Origin: Verrucomicrobia bacterium LW23 | GTDB lineage: Bacteria; Verrucomicrobiota; Verrucomicrobiia; Methylacidiphilales; UBA1321 | Direction: 5' to 3' | Length of the DNA stretch: 64,000 bases | Assembly (NCBI GenBank): GCA_003054695.1 | Contig: QAZA01000045.1 | Coordinates: 496,001-560,000, forward strand | Shown here: piece after piece, positions 19,340 to 29,445 of the stretch | Layout: the number at the start of each line of letters is the position of its first letter | How positions within the stretch are numbered: position 1 is the first letter of the stretch | Notes under the pieces: model-generated | Database searches by the model: none | What the model was told of the DNA's origin: nothing | The model's input: the letters and a program-made list of their open reading frames with translations, nothing else | Translations under genes and position numbers: made by a program

Positions 19340-19743
19340 ATGGCCTCCATGGTGGCGTGCAGGCCGTAGCTTTGCAGGCGGTGGACGAGGAATTCGGCCT
19401 GCTCCCGCGTTTCAATCCCGACGACGCTTTTGCCGCGGTTATGGACTTCGAGCATATGGCGGTTGGCGTCCTCTTTGCTCATTTTCAGTACAATCTGGAA
19501 CACGTGGGCCACGTAGCTCATCAGGTTAGTCGGGTCGTTCCATACTATTATAGCCCACCCTTTGCCAAACGCCTCCTTTATCTTCTCTTCCACCTCCGTT
19601 TCCGTCTCCACGGCGGCGCGCCAGGGTGATACCTGGCCCTGCACGATGATGTCCGTAGCGACGGTGATGACGGCAATGACGGAGGAGACCGAGCCCGTGG
19701 TGGCGGGCTGGGCGGCGGGGCGGAGAGGGGCGAGCATACTCAT
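19336..19743 (-). CDS. clpS: ATP-dependent Clp protease adaptor ClpS
   Basis: The C-terminal 75 residues of this 135-residue protein are the ClpS fold: WAIIVWNDPTNLMSYV (Asn69 and Asp70 are in the N-degron pocket of the family), IVLKMSKEDANRHMLEVHN and GLHATME. ClpS delivers substrates with N-terminal bulky hydrophobic residues to ClpA. The N-terminal 60 residues are longer than in most ClpS and include a hydrophobic stretch; a later in-frame ATG at 19737 changes this little. A TTG at 19764 is less likely. It is translationally coupled to the next gene. Confidence 0.9.
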   Translation of the reverse strand: MSMLAPLRPAAQPATTGSVSSVIAVITVATDIIVQGQVSPWRAAVETETEVEEKIKEAFGKGWAIIVWNDPTNLMSYVAHVFQIVLKMSKEDANRHMLEVHNRGKSVVGIETREQAEFLVHRLQSYGLHATMEAM

Positions 19744-19817
19744 CGGGATCCCGGCTGTAGTCAACGGGTTGGAGATGATGGAGGGGGGCGGAGGTGCGGC
19801 GGGCGGTAGCGTGGCGG

Positions 19818-21029
19818 TTAGTAGCTGGGCACGTTGGGGTCGATGTCTTCGCTCCAGGCGTCCAGACCGCCCGCGACGTGGCGGATTTTGCGAAACCCGG
19901 CGTTATGCAGCATTTTCCACGCCTTTGCGCTGCGTTCTCCGTTTTTGCAGACAAGATAGATGTTGCGCGCGCTGTCGAGCTCGTGAATGCGCTCGCTGAG
20001 CTGGCGGTAGGGGATGAGGAGGGAGCCGTCGATCCTGGCGATCTCGAACTCGTGCGGCTCGCGCACGTCCACCAGGTCAAAGTCCTTGCCCTCAGCGGCG
20101 GCCTTGCCGTTGGCTTGCTCGCGGGCTTCCAGCGCCTCGTGCAGTTCGTCCACTTCGATCTCGTCCACGTCGGTATGCTTTTTGTGGGTGGAGGAGACGC
20201 CGCAGAACTGGTCGTAGTCGATCAGTTCTTTGATCGTGGCGTTGGGGCCGCAGATTTCGCATGCGGGGTCCTTGCGGATTTTGATCTCGCGGTACTTCAT
20301 CTTCAGCGCGTCAAAGTGCACCATGCGGCCGAAGAGCGGCTCGCCGATGCCGGTGATGAGTTTGACGGTCTCGATGGCCTGGATGGTGCCGATGATGCCG
20401 GGGAGGACGCCCAGCACGCCGCCCTCGGCGCAACTCGGCACGGAGTCCGGCGGCGGGGGCTCCGGGCTGAGGCAGCGGTAGCACGGGCCTTTGCTGGCCC
20501 AGAAGACGGTGCTCATGCCGTCGAAGCGGAAGATGGAGCCGTAGACGTTGGGCTTGTCCAGCAGCACGCAGGCGTCGTTAACGAGGTAGCGCGTGGCAAA
20601 ATTGTCGGTGCCGTCCACCACCACGTCGTAGTCCTTGATGATGTCCATGGCGTTGTCGGAGCGCAGGGCCAGCTCGTACGGCGTAACTTTGACGTACGGG
20701 TTGATCTCGCGCATCGTCTCGATGGCGCTTTCGATCTTGGGCTTACCCACGCTGTTGGTTTTGTGGATGATTTGCCGGTGCAGGTTGGAGTAGTCCACCG
20801 TGTCAAAATCCACCAGGCCGATGTGGCCCACGCCCGCCGCGGCCAGGTAGGCCAGCACGGGGCTGCCCAGCCCGCCCGTGCCGACGGTAAGCACGCGCGC
20901 GGCCTTCAGCTTCTGCTGCCCGGTCATCGTCAGCTCCGGCATGATGAGATGGCGGCCATAGCGGCGGATCTCGTCATTGGAGAATGCGATTTTGGAATAG
21001 ACCTCGTTAATGCGCGGCAGGAAACTCAT
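19818..21029 (-). CDS. Sulfur-carrier protein adenylyltransferase with rhodanese domain (MoeB/MoeZ/ThiF type)
   Basis: The 403-residue protein has an E1-like adenylating domain (GTGGLGSPVLAYL starting at 50, DFDTVDYSNLHRQI, DGTDNFATRYLVND) and zinc-binding CxxC pairs (CYRC and CEIC). A C-terminal rhodanese domain carries DLVDVREPHEFEIA and the persulfide cysteine Cys361 in VCKNGERS. Such fusions activate MoaD or ThiS C-termini and transfer sulfur. As thiG and thiH are in this window but no separate thiF is, it may serve thiamine as well as molybdopterin synthesis; this is an inference. The ATG at 21029 directly precedes the conserved N-terminus. Confidence 0.92.
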   Translation of the reverse strand: MSFLPRINEVYSKIAFSNDEIRRYGRHLIMPELTMTGQQKLKAARVLTVGTGGLGSPVLAYLAAAGVGHIGLVDFDTVDYSNLHRQIIHKTNSVGKPKIESAIETMREINPYVKVTPYELALRSDNAMDIIKDYDVVVDGTDNFATRYLVNDACVLLDKPNVYGSIFRFDGMSTVFWASKGPCYRCLSPEPPPPDSVPSCAEGGVLGVLPGIIGTIQAIETVKLITGIGEPLFGRMVHFDALKMKYREIKIRKDPACEICGPNATIKELIDYDQFCGVSSTHKKHTDVDEIEVDELHEALEAREQANGKAAAEGKDFDLVDVREPHEFEIARIDGSLLIPYRQLSERIHELDSARNIYLVCKNGERSAKAWKMLHNAGFRKIRHVAGGLDAWSEDIDPNVPSY

Positions 21030-21134
21030 CTCGCTAATCTATACGCGTTTTGTCGCGGATAAACAAAAATTTGCTGAAAGCTGGCACACTTCCGTACAAA
21101 GTGGGCGCGCGGGGGAGGGAGGGGGAAGGGGAGG

Positions 21135-21305
21135 TTTTTAACCACGGAGCACACGGAATTGGCGTAGGGGATAAGTACGTCTGTCTGATTCTACAGGCGT
21201 GGATGGAACGAGGGATCGTCGACCCGCCTGGCGCTCTCATCCTCTCCCCTCATTTCGTCCCTTGCGCAAATTCCGTGTGCTCCATGTGCTCCGTGGTTAA
21301 AAACT
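21135..21305. repeat. Inverted repeat of the ACGGAGCACACGGAATT type
   Basis: The left arm TTTTTAACCACGGAGCACAC continues GGAATT; the right arm AATTCCGTGTGCTCC is followed by an extra ATGTGCTCC unit and CGTGGTTAAAAA. They enclose about 110 bp with no gene. CCACGGAG...CGTGGTTAA arms of this type are seen in intergenic spaces of many Verrucomicrobia and Planctomycetes. Confidence 0.6.
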
Positions 21306-21330
21306 CCCCTCTCTCCCCCGGGCCGCGCCG

Positions 21331-22284
21331 CTAGATCCACCGCAGCGTAGGCGTGCCGTCGATGCGTTTGCTCATGTCGATGGGGTCCCCCACATTGACG
21401 GTGCCGGGGGCAACCTGGTAGGCCCATACCTCAAAATTGGCCAGCTTTGCGGCGCCGTAGAGGGTGCTGAAGGCGCCGTCGACCGCATCCAGGCCGTGCG
21501 CCACTTTAATACGGCTGATGCGCGGCGTGTTAAAGCGGGCGTCCACCGTGTACCAGCGGCTGCCCAGGTACACCTCCGCGTAGGCGTGGAAATCCATGGG
21601 CGAGCCCGGATCGTGCACGCCGATATCCGGCAGGTGGCCGGTAACATACCGGGCCGGGATGTTAAAGCAGCGGCACAGCGCAATCACCGCGTGCGCAAAA
21701 TCCCGGCACACGCCAAAGCGCCGGCCGATGACGTCCGACGCAGAGAGCTCCGGGCTGCCGCTGCCAAAGCGGTACTCCACGTTCTTGTGCACCCAGTCCG
21801 AGATAGCGCGCACGCGGGCGGGGCTGTGGGTAATGGTGCCAAAGTGCTCCCACGCAAAGTTGAGGAGCTTGTCGCTGTCGCAATAGCGGCTGGGCAGCGT
21901 GTAGCGCAGGATCTCCGCCGGGTAGCTTTGCACAGGCACGGTAGGCTCGTGGTCGCCCTGCAGGTCGTAGGCGCTGCTTACGGCGACGAGAGCGTCATGG
22001 CGGACCTCGTTGCGGCCCGGGGTCAGGGAAAAGCGGATGGTATTGTTGCCATAGCCGTCCGTAAACTCCTCCCAGGGCATGGGCTGGGGCGTGCAGTTGA
22101 CCTGCTCCGCGATGACGCGAAAATTCTCGTCCAGACGCGGCCGCAGTACCATCAGGGCCGGCGTGGGCACCTCCGTCTCGTACACAAGGTGACAGCCCAC
22201 GCGCACAATCATATCGTGAGGGGGAGTAGGCATGCTGGCGGAGCGCTTGTGTCGGGACGCATGTTTTTTAGGGATCAGGTGCAT
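21331..22284 (-). CDS. Transglutaminase-like cysteine protease domain protein
   Basis: The 317-residue product has an N-terminal beta domain (VRVGCHLVYETEVPTPALMV) and a transglutaminase core with the catalytic triad in VCRDFAHAV (Cys), DFHAYAEVYL (His) and TVDARFN (Asp). Bacterial members of this group (TgpA/SMc04008-like) are usually proteases or amidases acting on proteins or peptide crosslinks. There is no signal peptide, so it is probably cytoplasmic. A second Met at 22233 (MPTPPHD) could be the start. No operon partner is adjacent. Confidence 0.85.
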   Translation of the reverse strand: MHLIPKKHASRHKRSASMPTPPHDMIVRVGCHLVYETEVPTPALMVLRPRLDENFRVIAEQVNCTPQPMPWEEFTDGYGNNTIRFSLTPGRNEVRHDALVAVSSAYDLQGDHEPTVPVQSYPAEILRYTLPSRYCDSDKLLNFAWEHFGTITHSPARVRAISDWVHKNVEYRFGSGSPELSASDVIGRRFGVCRDFAHAVIALCRCFNIPARYVTGHLPDIGVHDPGSPMDFHAYAEVYLGSRWYTVDARFNTPRISRIKVAHGLDAVDGAFSTLYGAAKLANFEVWAYQVAPGTVNVGDPIDMSKRIDGTPTLRWI

Positions 22285-23023
22285 GGATGTCTCTCGGTAA
22301 ATGATAAATGTAAGGCGCTCGACGCGTGTGTGGGGGGATGAACGACAGCAATGAAGCAGATGCGCCGCGGCCTTGGATATTTAAAACCTACCTGAAGCAG
22401 GATTTGTGCCGCAGCCCACCCATCGCACCGCATAGCGCCCCCCCCTGCCGGGCAAATGGGCCGAGCGCGCGAGAGAAACTTGTGGGGAGCAGGCAGGAAG
22501 ACAAGGGAAGGTTAGCACAGAAACGGACGGATGTGTAGAAAAAGGCAAGATGCGTCTTGCAACTTGAGATGGTGAGGTCGTGGTTAAGCCGATATTTGCA
22601 AGAACCGGTAAAAAAAAATCGATCTCCAAAACGGATGGGAAAAGGGGCGGAACGGCATGCTTAACGCGCGTTAACTTTTCCGCATTTCTCCTCTGAAAAT
22701 ACGTAAAAACACACGTTAAGTCGTTGATATCAGGTTATGCGTTTGTATCTTTTGCGGAAACGAATGCAAAAACGATACTCACTTTCGACCTTGACGCATC
22801 CGCTGGCTGATCTTAGATAAGCGCAGGTTCGCACGCTTTTTTCTAGAAGTTGTACCCCCTCGAAAAAGCCGCCGCGATTTTGCACGAGCAAGCAAGCACC
22901 CGCGCACACCCGTACGTACGCTCGCTCGCTCAGCCTCGCAACGCCCCTCCTCCCCCCACCCCTTCTCCCCCACGACGAAGCGAAGCCTGCGGCTGACACG
23001 CGCCGCGCGAACCCACCCCGGCC
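22285..23023. other. Long AT-richer spacer upstream of mreB, no gene seen
   Basis: 739 bp without a supported gene between the divergent transglutaminase-like gene and mreB. It contains the 14-bp perfect palindrome TTAACGCGCGTTAA at 22661-22674 and a candidate promoter at 22724-22751. The last 150 bp before mreB are C-rich. Confidence 0.5.
22724..22751 (+). promoter_or_regulatory. Candidate sigma-70 promoter for mreB
   Basis: TTGATA and TATCTT are separated by 16 bp in the most AT-rich part of the spacer. It would give a leader of about 270 nt. The spacing fits; the -10 box is only a moderate match. Confidence 0.3.
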
Positions 23024-24061
23024 ATGTTCAAGTATTTCTCCAACCTCTTCAGCAACGACATCGGCATCGACCTCGGTACCGCCAACACCCTCGTCTACGT
23101 GCGCGATCAGGGCATCGTCCTGCGCGAGCCCTCCGTCGTCGCCGTCAAAAAAGGGACCAAGAATACCGTGCTGGCCGTGGGCGATGAAGCCAAACGCATG
23201 CTGGGCCGCACCCCGGGGCATATCGAAGCCAAGCGCCCGATGAAGGACGGAGTTATCGCCGACTTCGAGATTACGGAGCAAATGCTCAAAGCCTTCATCC
23301 AGAAGGTGCAGACGCGCGCCAAAATCCGCCGCCCCCGCGTGGTGATTGCAGTGCCCACCGGCATTACCGAGGTGGAACGCCGTGCCGTCCGCGAAAGCGC
23401 CCGCAACGCCGGCGCGCGCGAGGTCTTTTTGGTGGAGGAACCTATGGCGGCCGCCATCGGCGTTGGCCTGCCGGTGCAGGAGGCCGCGGGCAATATGATT
23501 GTCGACATCGGCGGCGGCACCACGGAGGTCGCCATTATTTCGCTGGCCGGCATCGTTTTCAGCCGCAGCGTCCGCGTGGCGGGCGATGAACTGGACGAGT
23601 CGATCATGAACTACATGCGTCGCGCCTACAATCTGATGATCGGCGAGCGCTCCGCCGAAGAAATCAAAATCAAGCTCGGCAGCTCCTTCCCCATGGAGAA
23701 GGAAATGAGCATGGAAGTGCGCGGCCGCGACCTCGTGGCCGGCCTGCCCAAGACGCTCACCATCACCAGCCAGGAGGTGCGCGAAGCGATGATGGAGCCC
23801 ATCCAGGTCATCGTCGAATCGGTCCGCATTACCCTGGAGCGCTGCCCCCCGGAACTCAGCGCGGACCTCGTGGAGCGTGGCATCGTCCTCGCCGGCGGCG
23901 GCGCCCTCCTGCGCGGCCTGGACCGCCTGCTGGCGGAAGAAACCGGCCTCCCCGTCCACATAGCCGAGGATCCCCTCAGCGCCGTGGCCGAAGGCACCGG
24001 CAAAGTCCTGGAGCAAATGTCCTACCACAGCAAACTGGCCGACGCCGACAGCATGCGCTAA
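23024..24061 (+). CDS. mreB: Rod shape-determining protein MreB
   Basis: The 345-residue actin-like ATPase organises cell-wall elongation under the inner membrane. It has the full set of MreB motifs: [13 protein letters not shown] (phosphate 1), [58 protein letters not shown] (phosphate 2), [10 protein letters not shown] and [12 protein letters not shown]. The N-terminal [13 protein letters not shown] includes a probable membrane-binding helix. Length is typical. Unlike the common mreBCD arrangement, no mreC follows: the next gene, 300 bp on, is a PhyH dioxygenase. The leader is long and may be regulated. Confidence 0.96.
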   Translation: MFKYFSNLFSNDIGIDLGTANTLVYVRDQGIVLREPSVVAVKKGTKNTVLAVGDEAKRMLGRTPGHIEAKRPMKDGVIADFEITEQMLKAFIQKVQTRAKIRRPRVVIAVPTGITEVERRAVRESARNAGAREVFLVEEPMAAAIGVGLPVQEAAGNMIVDIGGGTTEVAIISLAGIVFSRSVRVAGDELDESIMNYMRRAYNLMIGERSAEEIKIKLGSSFPMEKEMSMEVRGRDLVAGLPKTLTITSQEVREAMMEPIQVIVESVRITLERCPPELSADLVERGIVLAGGGALLRGLDRLLAEETGLPVHIAEDPLSAVAEGTGKVLEQMSYHSKLADADSMR

Positions 24062-24090
24062 CCACCAGCGCGGGGCGCTGGACCCCTGTA

Positions 24091-24124
24091 GCTGACGGCC
24101 CCTGCGGGGGGCCGTCGCTGGGGA
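24091..24124. repeat. GCTGACGGCC hairpin repeat (copy 1)
   Basis: GACGGCCCC pairs perfectly with GGGGCCGTC around TGCGG, flanked by GCT and GCTGGGGA. The same sequence context recurs at 42855. It follows mreB by 30 bp and could act as a terminator, but there is no T tract. The remaining bases to 24360 hold nothing recognisable. Confidence 0.5.
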
Positions 24125-24360
24125 TGCGGTGCGGGGTGGCTACCGCGGACGTGTGAACGCAGGTGCGTACAGGAGATTTTGGGGACCTTGAGGTGGTTTG
24201 CTGTCCTGGCCGGGGGGAGGCTTGCTTGTTTGCGTTCCTGCCTTAAGTGACACTGGGGTTGGCAATCTTTTTCGCATTCGGTGCTTCAGCAGGAAGATAT
24301 TACATGTAAAAAGGAAGTGATGCCATGTCCCTGCGCCGCGAAATCGCGTAGCGTAGCACC

Positions 24361-25176
24361 ATGCACACCACCTTATCATCCGTGCTGACGCAGGAGCAGG
24401 TTGACCAGTATCACGAGCTGGGTTACTGCGTGGCACAGGATTTGTTTGCGGCAGAGGAGATTGACGAGATTGAAGTGTTTTTTGACAACTACTGGAGCCA
24501 TGGCGGCGCCCTGGGCGAGGGCCACCGCGGCCTTTCCGATCTCGACAAGACGAAAGTACAGGTTCGCGCCATGCATCCGCACCGATTTCACCCGCGCGCT
24601 GCGGAGTGGTTGATGCATCCGCGCGTGTGCGACGCGCTGGAGGTGCTGCTGGGCAACCCGCCGCTGGGCGCGCAAACCATGTATTACTACAAGCCGCCCG
24701 GCGCCAAGGGCCAGGGCATGCATCAGGACAACTTTTACCTGCTGGCCCGGCCGGCAACGTGCATCGCCGCGTGGACGGCCATTGACGCCGCCGACAACGA
24801 CAATGGCTGCCTCTGGGTCGTCCCCGGCTCCCACAAGGGCGACATCCTGTGCCCGGAGAGCAAGACGGAGCGATGGATGAATTACGGCGACTCCCACATC
24901 AGCAAATTCCCCCGCGAGACGAAGCCCGTGTGCGTTACGGTGCCCCGCGGCGGCACGGTATTTTTCGGCGGCAATCTCATCCACGGCTCCGGCCCCAACC
25001 GCACGGCGGACCGCTATCGCCGCACGTTTATCGGCCACTATGTGGACGCCGCGTCGGAGGAGCTGTCGCAATTTTATCACCCGGTGCTTAACCGGCAACT
25101 GGAGGAGGTGACGACCGTTGGCAAGGCGGCCAAAGGCGGGCCGTGCGGGGATGACTGGCAGGGCGCCGTGCACTAA
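24361..25176 (+). CDS. Phytanoyl-CoA dioxygenase (PhyH) family protein
   Basis: The 271-residue product is an Fe(II)/2-oxoglutarate dioxygenase of the PhyH family. The facial triad is visible as His121 and Asp123 in GMHQDNFYL and His208 in LIHGSGPN; an Arg a few residues later (RTADRYRR) would bind 2-oxoglutarate. LWVVPGSHKGD is a typical PhyH motif. The substrate of bacterial members varies (fatty acyl-CoA, ectoine, small secondary metabolites) and cannot be assigned. The gene is monocistronic and is followed by a clear terminator. Confidence 0.87.
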   Translation: MHTTLSSVLTQEQVDQYHELGYCVAQDLFAAEEIDEIEVFFDNYWSHGGALGEGHRGLSDLDKTKVQVRAMHPHRFHPRAAEWLMHPRVCDALEVLLGNPPLGAQTMYYYKPPGAKGQGMHQDNFYLLARPATCIAAWTAIDAADNDNGCLWVVPGSHKGDILCPESKTERWMNYGDSHISKFPRETKPVCVTVPRGGTVFFGGNLIHGSGPNRTADRYRRTFIGHYVDAASEELSQFYHPVLNRQLEEVTTVGKAAKGGPCGDDWQGAVH

Positions 25177-25230
25177 CCTTCGTGGAGCCTTGTATTAGGC
25201 CCGCTTATTTTTGTTATCCGTAACTGTTTG

Positions 25231-25269
25231 AAACGCAGCGCTCTGCTCCGGCGGAGACGCTGCGTTTTT
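25231..25269 (+). terminator. Rho-independent terminator after the PhyH gene
   Basis: AAACGCAGCG pairs with CGCTGCGTTT, with a further CTC/GAG inner pairing, and is followed by a run of T. It is placed 55 bp after the stop codon. Confidence 0.8.
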
Positions 25270-25538
25270 GCTGAGCCCGGAAGCTCCCCTACTGATGGTG
25301 GATTGTCATCTTTTAGCGATAAAACTGTTTGGCTCGAAATCTGCTAAATGCTAAGTTTCAAGACTGAAGGGCTCCGAATATCCGCGTTGCCTGTACCAGA
25401 TCGTCCATTGGTCGGCGCACATGACGCGGAAAGGCGGAGCCGCCTTTGTCCTTTCGTTTTACCGGCGCAAAAAAAGACATCGCCTGAAGCGGGCCAGCCC
25501 CAGGCCGCTCGCTCCAGACGTGGATCCACACACACTAC

Positions 25539-28289
25539 ATGTCCACAGACCTCCACAACCTCTATGACACCCTGAAGTCGGCCACCACCCCGGACGGCCA
25601 GACTTTCTCCTACTACAGCCTGCCCGCCCTGGAAAAGGCTGGTATCGGCCCGGTGAGCAAGCTCCCGGTCAGCATCAGGATTGTTCTGGAGGCCGTGCTT
25701 CGCCACTTTGACGGCAAGCGCGTGTCGGAGAAGGACATCCATAACCTGGCCAACTGGAACGCCACGGCGCCGCTGCCCGAGGAAATCCCCTTTATCGTCG
25801 CCCGTATCGTCCTGCAGGACTTTACCGGCGTGCCGCTGCTAGTCGACCTGGCCGCCATGCGCGCGGCCGTCAGCCGCCTGGGCAAGAACCCCAAGCTGAT
25901 CGAACCGCTTGTGCCTGTGGATCTTGTGGTCGATCACTCCGTGCAGGTGGACGTGGCCGGCGTGCCCAACGCGCTGGAGCGCAACCTGGAGTTTGAGTTT
26001 ACCCGCAACCGCGAGCGCTACGAGTTCCTGAAGTGGGGCCAGCAGGCCTTCGAGACCTTCAAGGTCGTGCCCCCCGGCATCGGCATTGTGCACCAGGTTA
26101 ACCTGGAGTACCTGGCCAAAGGCGTGCTGACGAAAACCGAAGGGGAGACAACCGTAGCCTACCCGGATACGCTCGTCGGCACCGACTCGCACACCACGAT
26201 GATTAACGGCCTCGGCATCGTCGGCTGGGGCGTGGGCGGCATTGAGGCGGAGGCCGGCATGCTGGGCCAGCCCGTCTATTTCCTTACGCCTGAAGTAGTT
26301 GGCGTGCACATGACCGGCGCGCTGCGCGAAGGCGTAACCGCTACCGACCTGGCGCTGCACGTTACCGAGATGCTCCGCAAGTTCAAGGTCGTCGGCAAAT
26401 TTGTGGAGTTCTACGGCCCTGGCGCCGCATCGCTGCCGCTGCCGGATCGCGCCACCATCGCCAACATGGCCCCGGAGTACGGCGCCACCATGGGCTTCTT
26501 CCCCGTCGACGACGAGAGCGTCAACTACCTGGCCGGCACCGGCCGCACCGAGGCGCAGGTCAATCTCTTCCGCGAGTATTACAAGGCGCAGGGCCTCTAC
26601 GGCATCCCCACCAAGGAGGACGGCATCCTCTACAGCTCCAACCTGGAGCTGGACCTGGGCGACGTAACCCCGAGCGTGGCCGGCCCCAAGCGCCCGCAGG
26701 ACCGCGTGCCGCTGCGCAAACTCAAGGACACGTTTGTCGGCTCTCTTTCCAAGTCTGTGAAGGAGAACGGCTTCGGCCTGGCGGAAACCGCGCTGGCCAC
26801 CCACGCCGAGGTGACCACCAATGGCTACCGCCCGCCGGCGAAGGCCGAACTTACTCACGGCTCCGTGCTCATCGCGGCCATCACCAGCTGCACGAATACC
26901 AGCAACCCGTCTGTCATGCTGGCCGCCGGCCTGCTGGCCAAACGTGCTGTGGAAAAGGGACTTACGGTGAACCCGGCCGTCAAGGCGTCGCTCGCGCCTG
27001 GCTCCCGCGTGGTGTCCGACTACCTGGAGAAGACCGGGCTGCAGCCGTATCTCGATTCGCTCGGCTTTAATATTGTGGGCTTTGGCTGCACCACGTGTAT
27101 CGGCAACTCCGGCCCGCTGGAGGCGACCATTGAGGAAGCGGTCGTCAACAACAAGCTGGTGGCCGCCAGCGTGCTCTCCGGCAACCGCAATTTCGAGGCG
27201 CGCGTGCACCCCAGCATCAAGGCCAACTTCCTGATGTCGCCCCCGCTCGTCGTCGCATTTGCGCTGGCCGGCAAGGTCGACATCGACTTTGAAGTCGAGC
27301 CAATCGGCAAGGACAAGGAAGGCAACGACGTGTTCCTCAAGGATATCTGGCCCACCCTGCAAGAGGTGCGCGACGAACTGAAGCGCGCCCTTGCGCCCGA
27401 AGTCTTCCGCCGCCTCTACACGGATTTCGACTCGCAAAACCCCGCGTGGAACAAAATCCCCGGCAGCACCGGCGAGACCTACACCTGGGACACCAAGTCC
27501 ACGTACATACAGGAGCCCCCGTTCTTCGTGAACTTTGGCCCCGAGCCCGGCACCATCGTCGACATCGTCGGCGCGCGCCCGCTCGGCATCTTTGGCGACT
27601 CGGTGACGACCGACCACATCTCGCCTGCCGGCAGCTTCAAGCCCACCTCCGCCGCAGGCAAGTATCTCATTGCGCAAGGTGTTGCCAAGGAAGACTTTAA
27701 CAGCTACGGCGCCCGCCGCGGCAACGACCGCGTGATGACGCGCGGCACCTTTGCCAACGTGCGCATCAAGAACCTGATGGTGCCCCCCGTGGATGGCGCG
27801 GTGCCGGAAGGCAGCCTCACCATCCTGCAGCCCTCCGGCGAGCAGGTCAGCATCTACGACGCGGCCATCCGCTACGCTGAGCAGGGCGTCCCGCTTGTCA
27901 TCCTGGCCGGTCAGGAGTACGGCACGGGCTCCAGCCGCGACTGGGCCGCGAAAGGCACGCGTCTTCTCGGCGTCAAAGCCGTTGTGGCGCAAAGCTTTGA
28001 GCGCATTCACCGCAGCAACCTCGTCGGCATGGGCGTGTTGCCCCTGTGCTTTGAGGACGGCACCAGCGCCGCCAGCCTCGGCCTCGACGGCACGGAAATC
28101 TACTCCATCCGCGGCCTCAGCAACGACGTCAAGCCCCGCCAAAAGGTGATGATGGAAGTGCTCCGCACCGACGGCACCACGCTGCAAGTCCCCCTGATCC
28201 TGCGCATCGATACCCCCATCGAAGTCGACTACTACCAGCACGGCGGCATCCTGCCCTACGTGCTGCGCCAGATCGTCAAGCGCGGCTAA
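25539..28289 (+). CDS. acnA: Aconitate hydratase A
   Basis: The 916-residue [4Fe-4S] enzyme interconverts citrate and isocitrate in the TCA cycle. Length and motifs are those of AcnA/IRP1: [13 protein letters not shown], the three cluster cysteines in TSCTNTSNP (Cys451) and [14 protein letters not shown] (Cys517, Cys520), [13 protein letters not shown] in the swivel domain and [16 protein letters not shown]. The ATG at 25539 starts an N-terminus ([12 protein letters not shown]) of normal form, without a Shine-Dalgarno. It is monocistronic; downstream it meets a lacI-type gene convergently with a shared terminator. AcnA-type enzymes are often stress or iron responsive, but nothing in the leader shows that here. 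Confidence 0.96.
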   Translation: MSTDLHNLYDTLKSATTPDGQTFSYYSLPALEKAGIGPVSKLPVSIRIVLEAVLRHFDGKRVSEKDIHNLANWNATAPLPEEIPFIVARIVLQDFTGVPLLVDLAAMRAAVSRLGKNPKLIEPLVPVDLVVDHSVQVDVAGVPNALERNLEFEFTRNRERYEFLKWGQQAFETFKVVPPGIGIVHQVNLEYLAKGVLTKTEGETTVAYPDTLVGTDSHTTMINGLGIVGWGVGGIEAEAGMLGQPVYFLTPEVVGVHMTGALREGVTATDLALHVTEMLRKFKVVGKFVEFYGPGAASLPLPDRATIANMAPEYGATMGFFPVDDESVNYLAGTGRTEAQVNLFREYYKAQGLYGIPTKEDGILYSSNLELDLGDVTPSVAGPKRPQDRVPLRKLKDTFVGSLSKSVKENGFGLAETALATHAEVTTNGYRPPAKAELTHGSVLIAAITSCTNTSNPSVMLAAGLLAKRAVEKGLTVNPAVKASLAPGSRVVSDYLEKTGLQPYLDSLGFNIVGFGCTTCIGNSGPLEATIEEAVVNNKLVAASVLSGNRNFEARVHPSIKANFLMSPPLVVAFALAGKVDIDFEVEPIGKDKEGNDVFLKDIWPTLQEVRDELKRALAPEVFRRLYTDFDSQNPAWNKIPGSTGETYTWDTKSTYIQEPPFFVNFGPEPGTIVDIVGARPLGIFGDSVTTDHISPAGSFKPTSAAGKYLIAQGVAKEDFNSYGARRGNDRVMTRGTFANVRIKNLMVPPVDGAVPEGSLTILQPSGEQVSIYDAAIRYAEQGVPLVILAGQEYGTGSSRDWAAKGTRLLGVKAVVAQSFERIHRSNLVGMGVLPLCFEDGTSAASLGLDGTEIYSIRGLSNDVKPRQKVMMEVLRTDGTTLQVPLILRIDTPIEVDYYQHGGILPYVLRQIVKRG

Positions 28290-28344
28290 GCTCTGCCGCT
28301 GGGCCCAGTGCGTCATTGCCCGGGCCCAGGCAAGCAGGTACGAG

Positions 28345-28388
28345 AAAGCCCGAATTCGGAGCGATACTTCGCCCCGGATTCGGGCTTT
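28345..28388. terminator. Bidirectional terminator between acnA and the lacI-type gene
   Basis: AAAGCCCGAATTCGG pairs with CCGGATTCGGGCTTT (one mismatch); the stem base overlaps the stop codon of the lacI-type gene. TTTATTCTT follows on the plus strand and TTTCTCG on the minus strand. Confidence 0.75.
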
Positions 28389-29445
28389 ATTCTTCCACAG
28401 GACGCGAGTCTGGCCAGGCGGCAGCCAACACCCTGGGTGCCGCAACGCTTTCGCGTTCAACAAGTTCCACGGGCAGGCGAATCTTCGCGACCGGGCTCTT
28501 CGGCACCGAGGTGCGCTCGAGAATCAGCTCCGCCCCGGCGCGGCCCAGCTCGGGCCTGTTGACGCGCATGGTGGTGAGCGGGGGGGTGGATGTTTGCGCA
28601 ATCTTCTCGTCGTCGTAGCCGACGACGCTGATGTCGCCGGGGATGTCATAGCCGTCCGCCTGCAGCATGCTCATCAGTGCGACGGCAAGCGTGTCGTTGA
28701 CGGCGACGATGGCTGTGGGCGGGTTCTCCCCGTCCAGCCGCGCTTTCAGGTCGCGATATAAATCGCTGTGCGACAACGAGGTGCGGATAACGGAGTGCGC
28801 GCCTTCGTCCAGGCCAAACTCCCGCAGCCCGGTGCGGAAGCCCTGGATGCGCAGGTCGATGTTGTAGTCCTCCCACGCATAGGCCAGCATAACGGCGCGC
28901 TTGTGGCCCTTCTCCGCCAGGTGCCGCACCAGCTGCACGCCGCCGCTAAAGCCGTCGGAGACAACGCTGTCCAGCGGCCACTCGGCATTACTGTCCAGCA
29001 GCAGCAGCGGCGTTTTCAGCCTGGAGAAGCTGCGGATGATTTCCGTGGGAAAGCGGCCCAGCAGAATAATCCCGTCCACCTTGCCCGTGCGCAAAAAATC
29101 GGGGATGGGCGAGGTAGATGTGGCGGCCTCGTACCCGGCCAGCAGCAGGTGATAGCCGGCCTGCGTCAGGCGCCGCTCCAGCCCGCCCATCACCTCGGCG
29201 TAGAAGGGGTTGCCGAAGATTTCCGCGCACGACGGGTAGAAAAGGAGGCCAAAGATTTCCGTCCGCTTCATCCGCAGGTTGCGCCCGGCGGAGTTGACGC
29301 GGTAACCCACCGCCGTCACAATCTTCATGATGTCCTTGCGCTTTTGCGCCGAGACACGCCCCTTGTTGTTAAGCACGTTGGAAACCGTTGCGATAGAGCA
29401 GTTTGCCTGCTTCGCGACCTCGAAGATGGAGAGCCTGTCGGGCAT
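28387..29445 (-). CDS. LacI family transcriptional regulator
   Basis: The 352-residue regulator has an N-terminal helix-turn-helix, IFEVAKQANCSIATVSNVLN, with the hinge helix region RKDIMKIVTAVGYRVN, then a periplasmic-binding-like effector domain (GLLFYP, FYAEVMGGLERRL, DGIILLGRFP, GYDDEKIAQTSTPPLTTMRV). The start MPDRLSIFEVA fits exactly before the HTH. LacI family proteins usually sense sugars and repress nearby catabolic genes, but here the neighbours are aconitase and a TetR gene, so the regulon is not evident. Two inverted repeats upstream could be its own operators. Confidence 0.92.
   Translation of the reverse strand: MPDRLSIFEVAKQANCSIATVSNVLNNKGRVSAQKRKDIMKIVTAVGYRVNSAGRNLRMKRTEIFGLLFYPSCAEIFGNPFYAEVMGGLERRLTQAGYHLLLAGYEAATSTSPIPDFLRTGKVDGIILLGRFPTEIIRSFSRLKTPLLLLDSNAEWPLDSVVSDGFSGGVQLVRHLAEKGHKRAVMLAYAWEDYNIDLRIQGFRTGLREFGLDEGAHSVIRTSLSHSDLYRDLKARLDGENPPTAIVAVNDTLAVALMSMLQADGYDIPGDISVVGYDDEKIAQTSTPPLTTMRVNRPELGRAGAELILERTSVPKSPVAKIRLPVELVERESVAAPRVLAAAWPDSRPVEE

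Noticed and set aside
22730-24028. Long minus-strand frame opposite mreB
   Set aside because: It mirrors the mreB codons, has His/Gly/Ala-rich nonsense composition and no family motif; high-GC genes create such antisense frames.
24140-24757. 205-codon minus-strand frame near the PhyH start
   Set aside because: It overlaps the PhyH gene and spacer, and its composition is Pro/Arg/Ser-rich without motif.
25839-28463. 874-codon minus-strand frame opposite acnA
   Set aside because: The plus strand is certainly aconitase with its cluster cysteines; the antisense frame has no recognisable domain.
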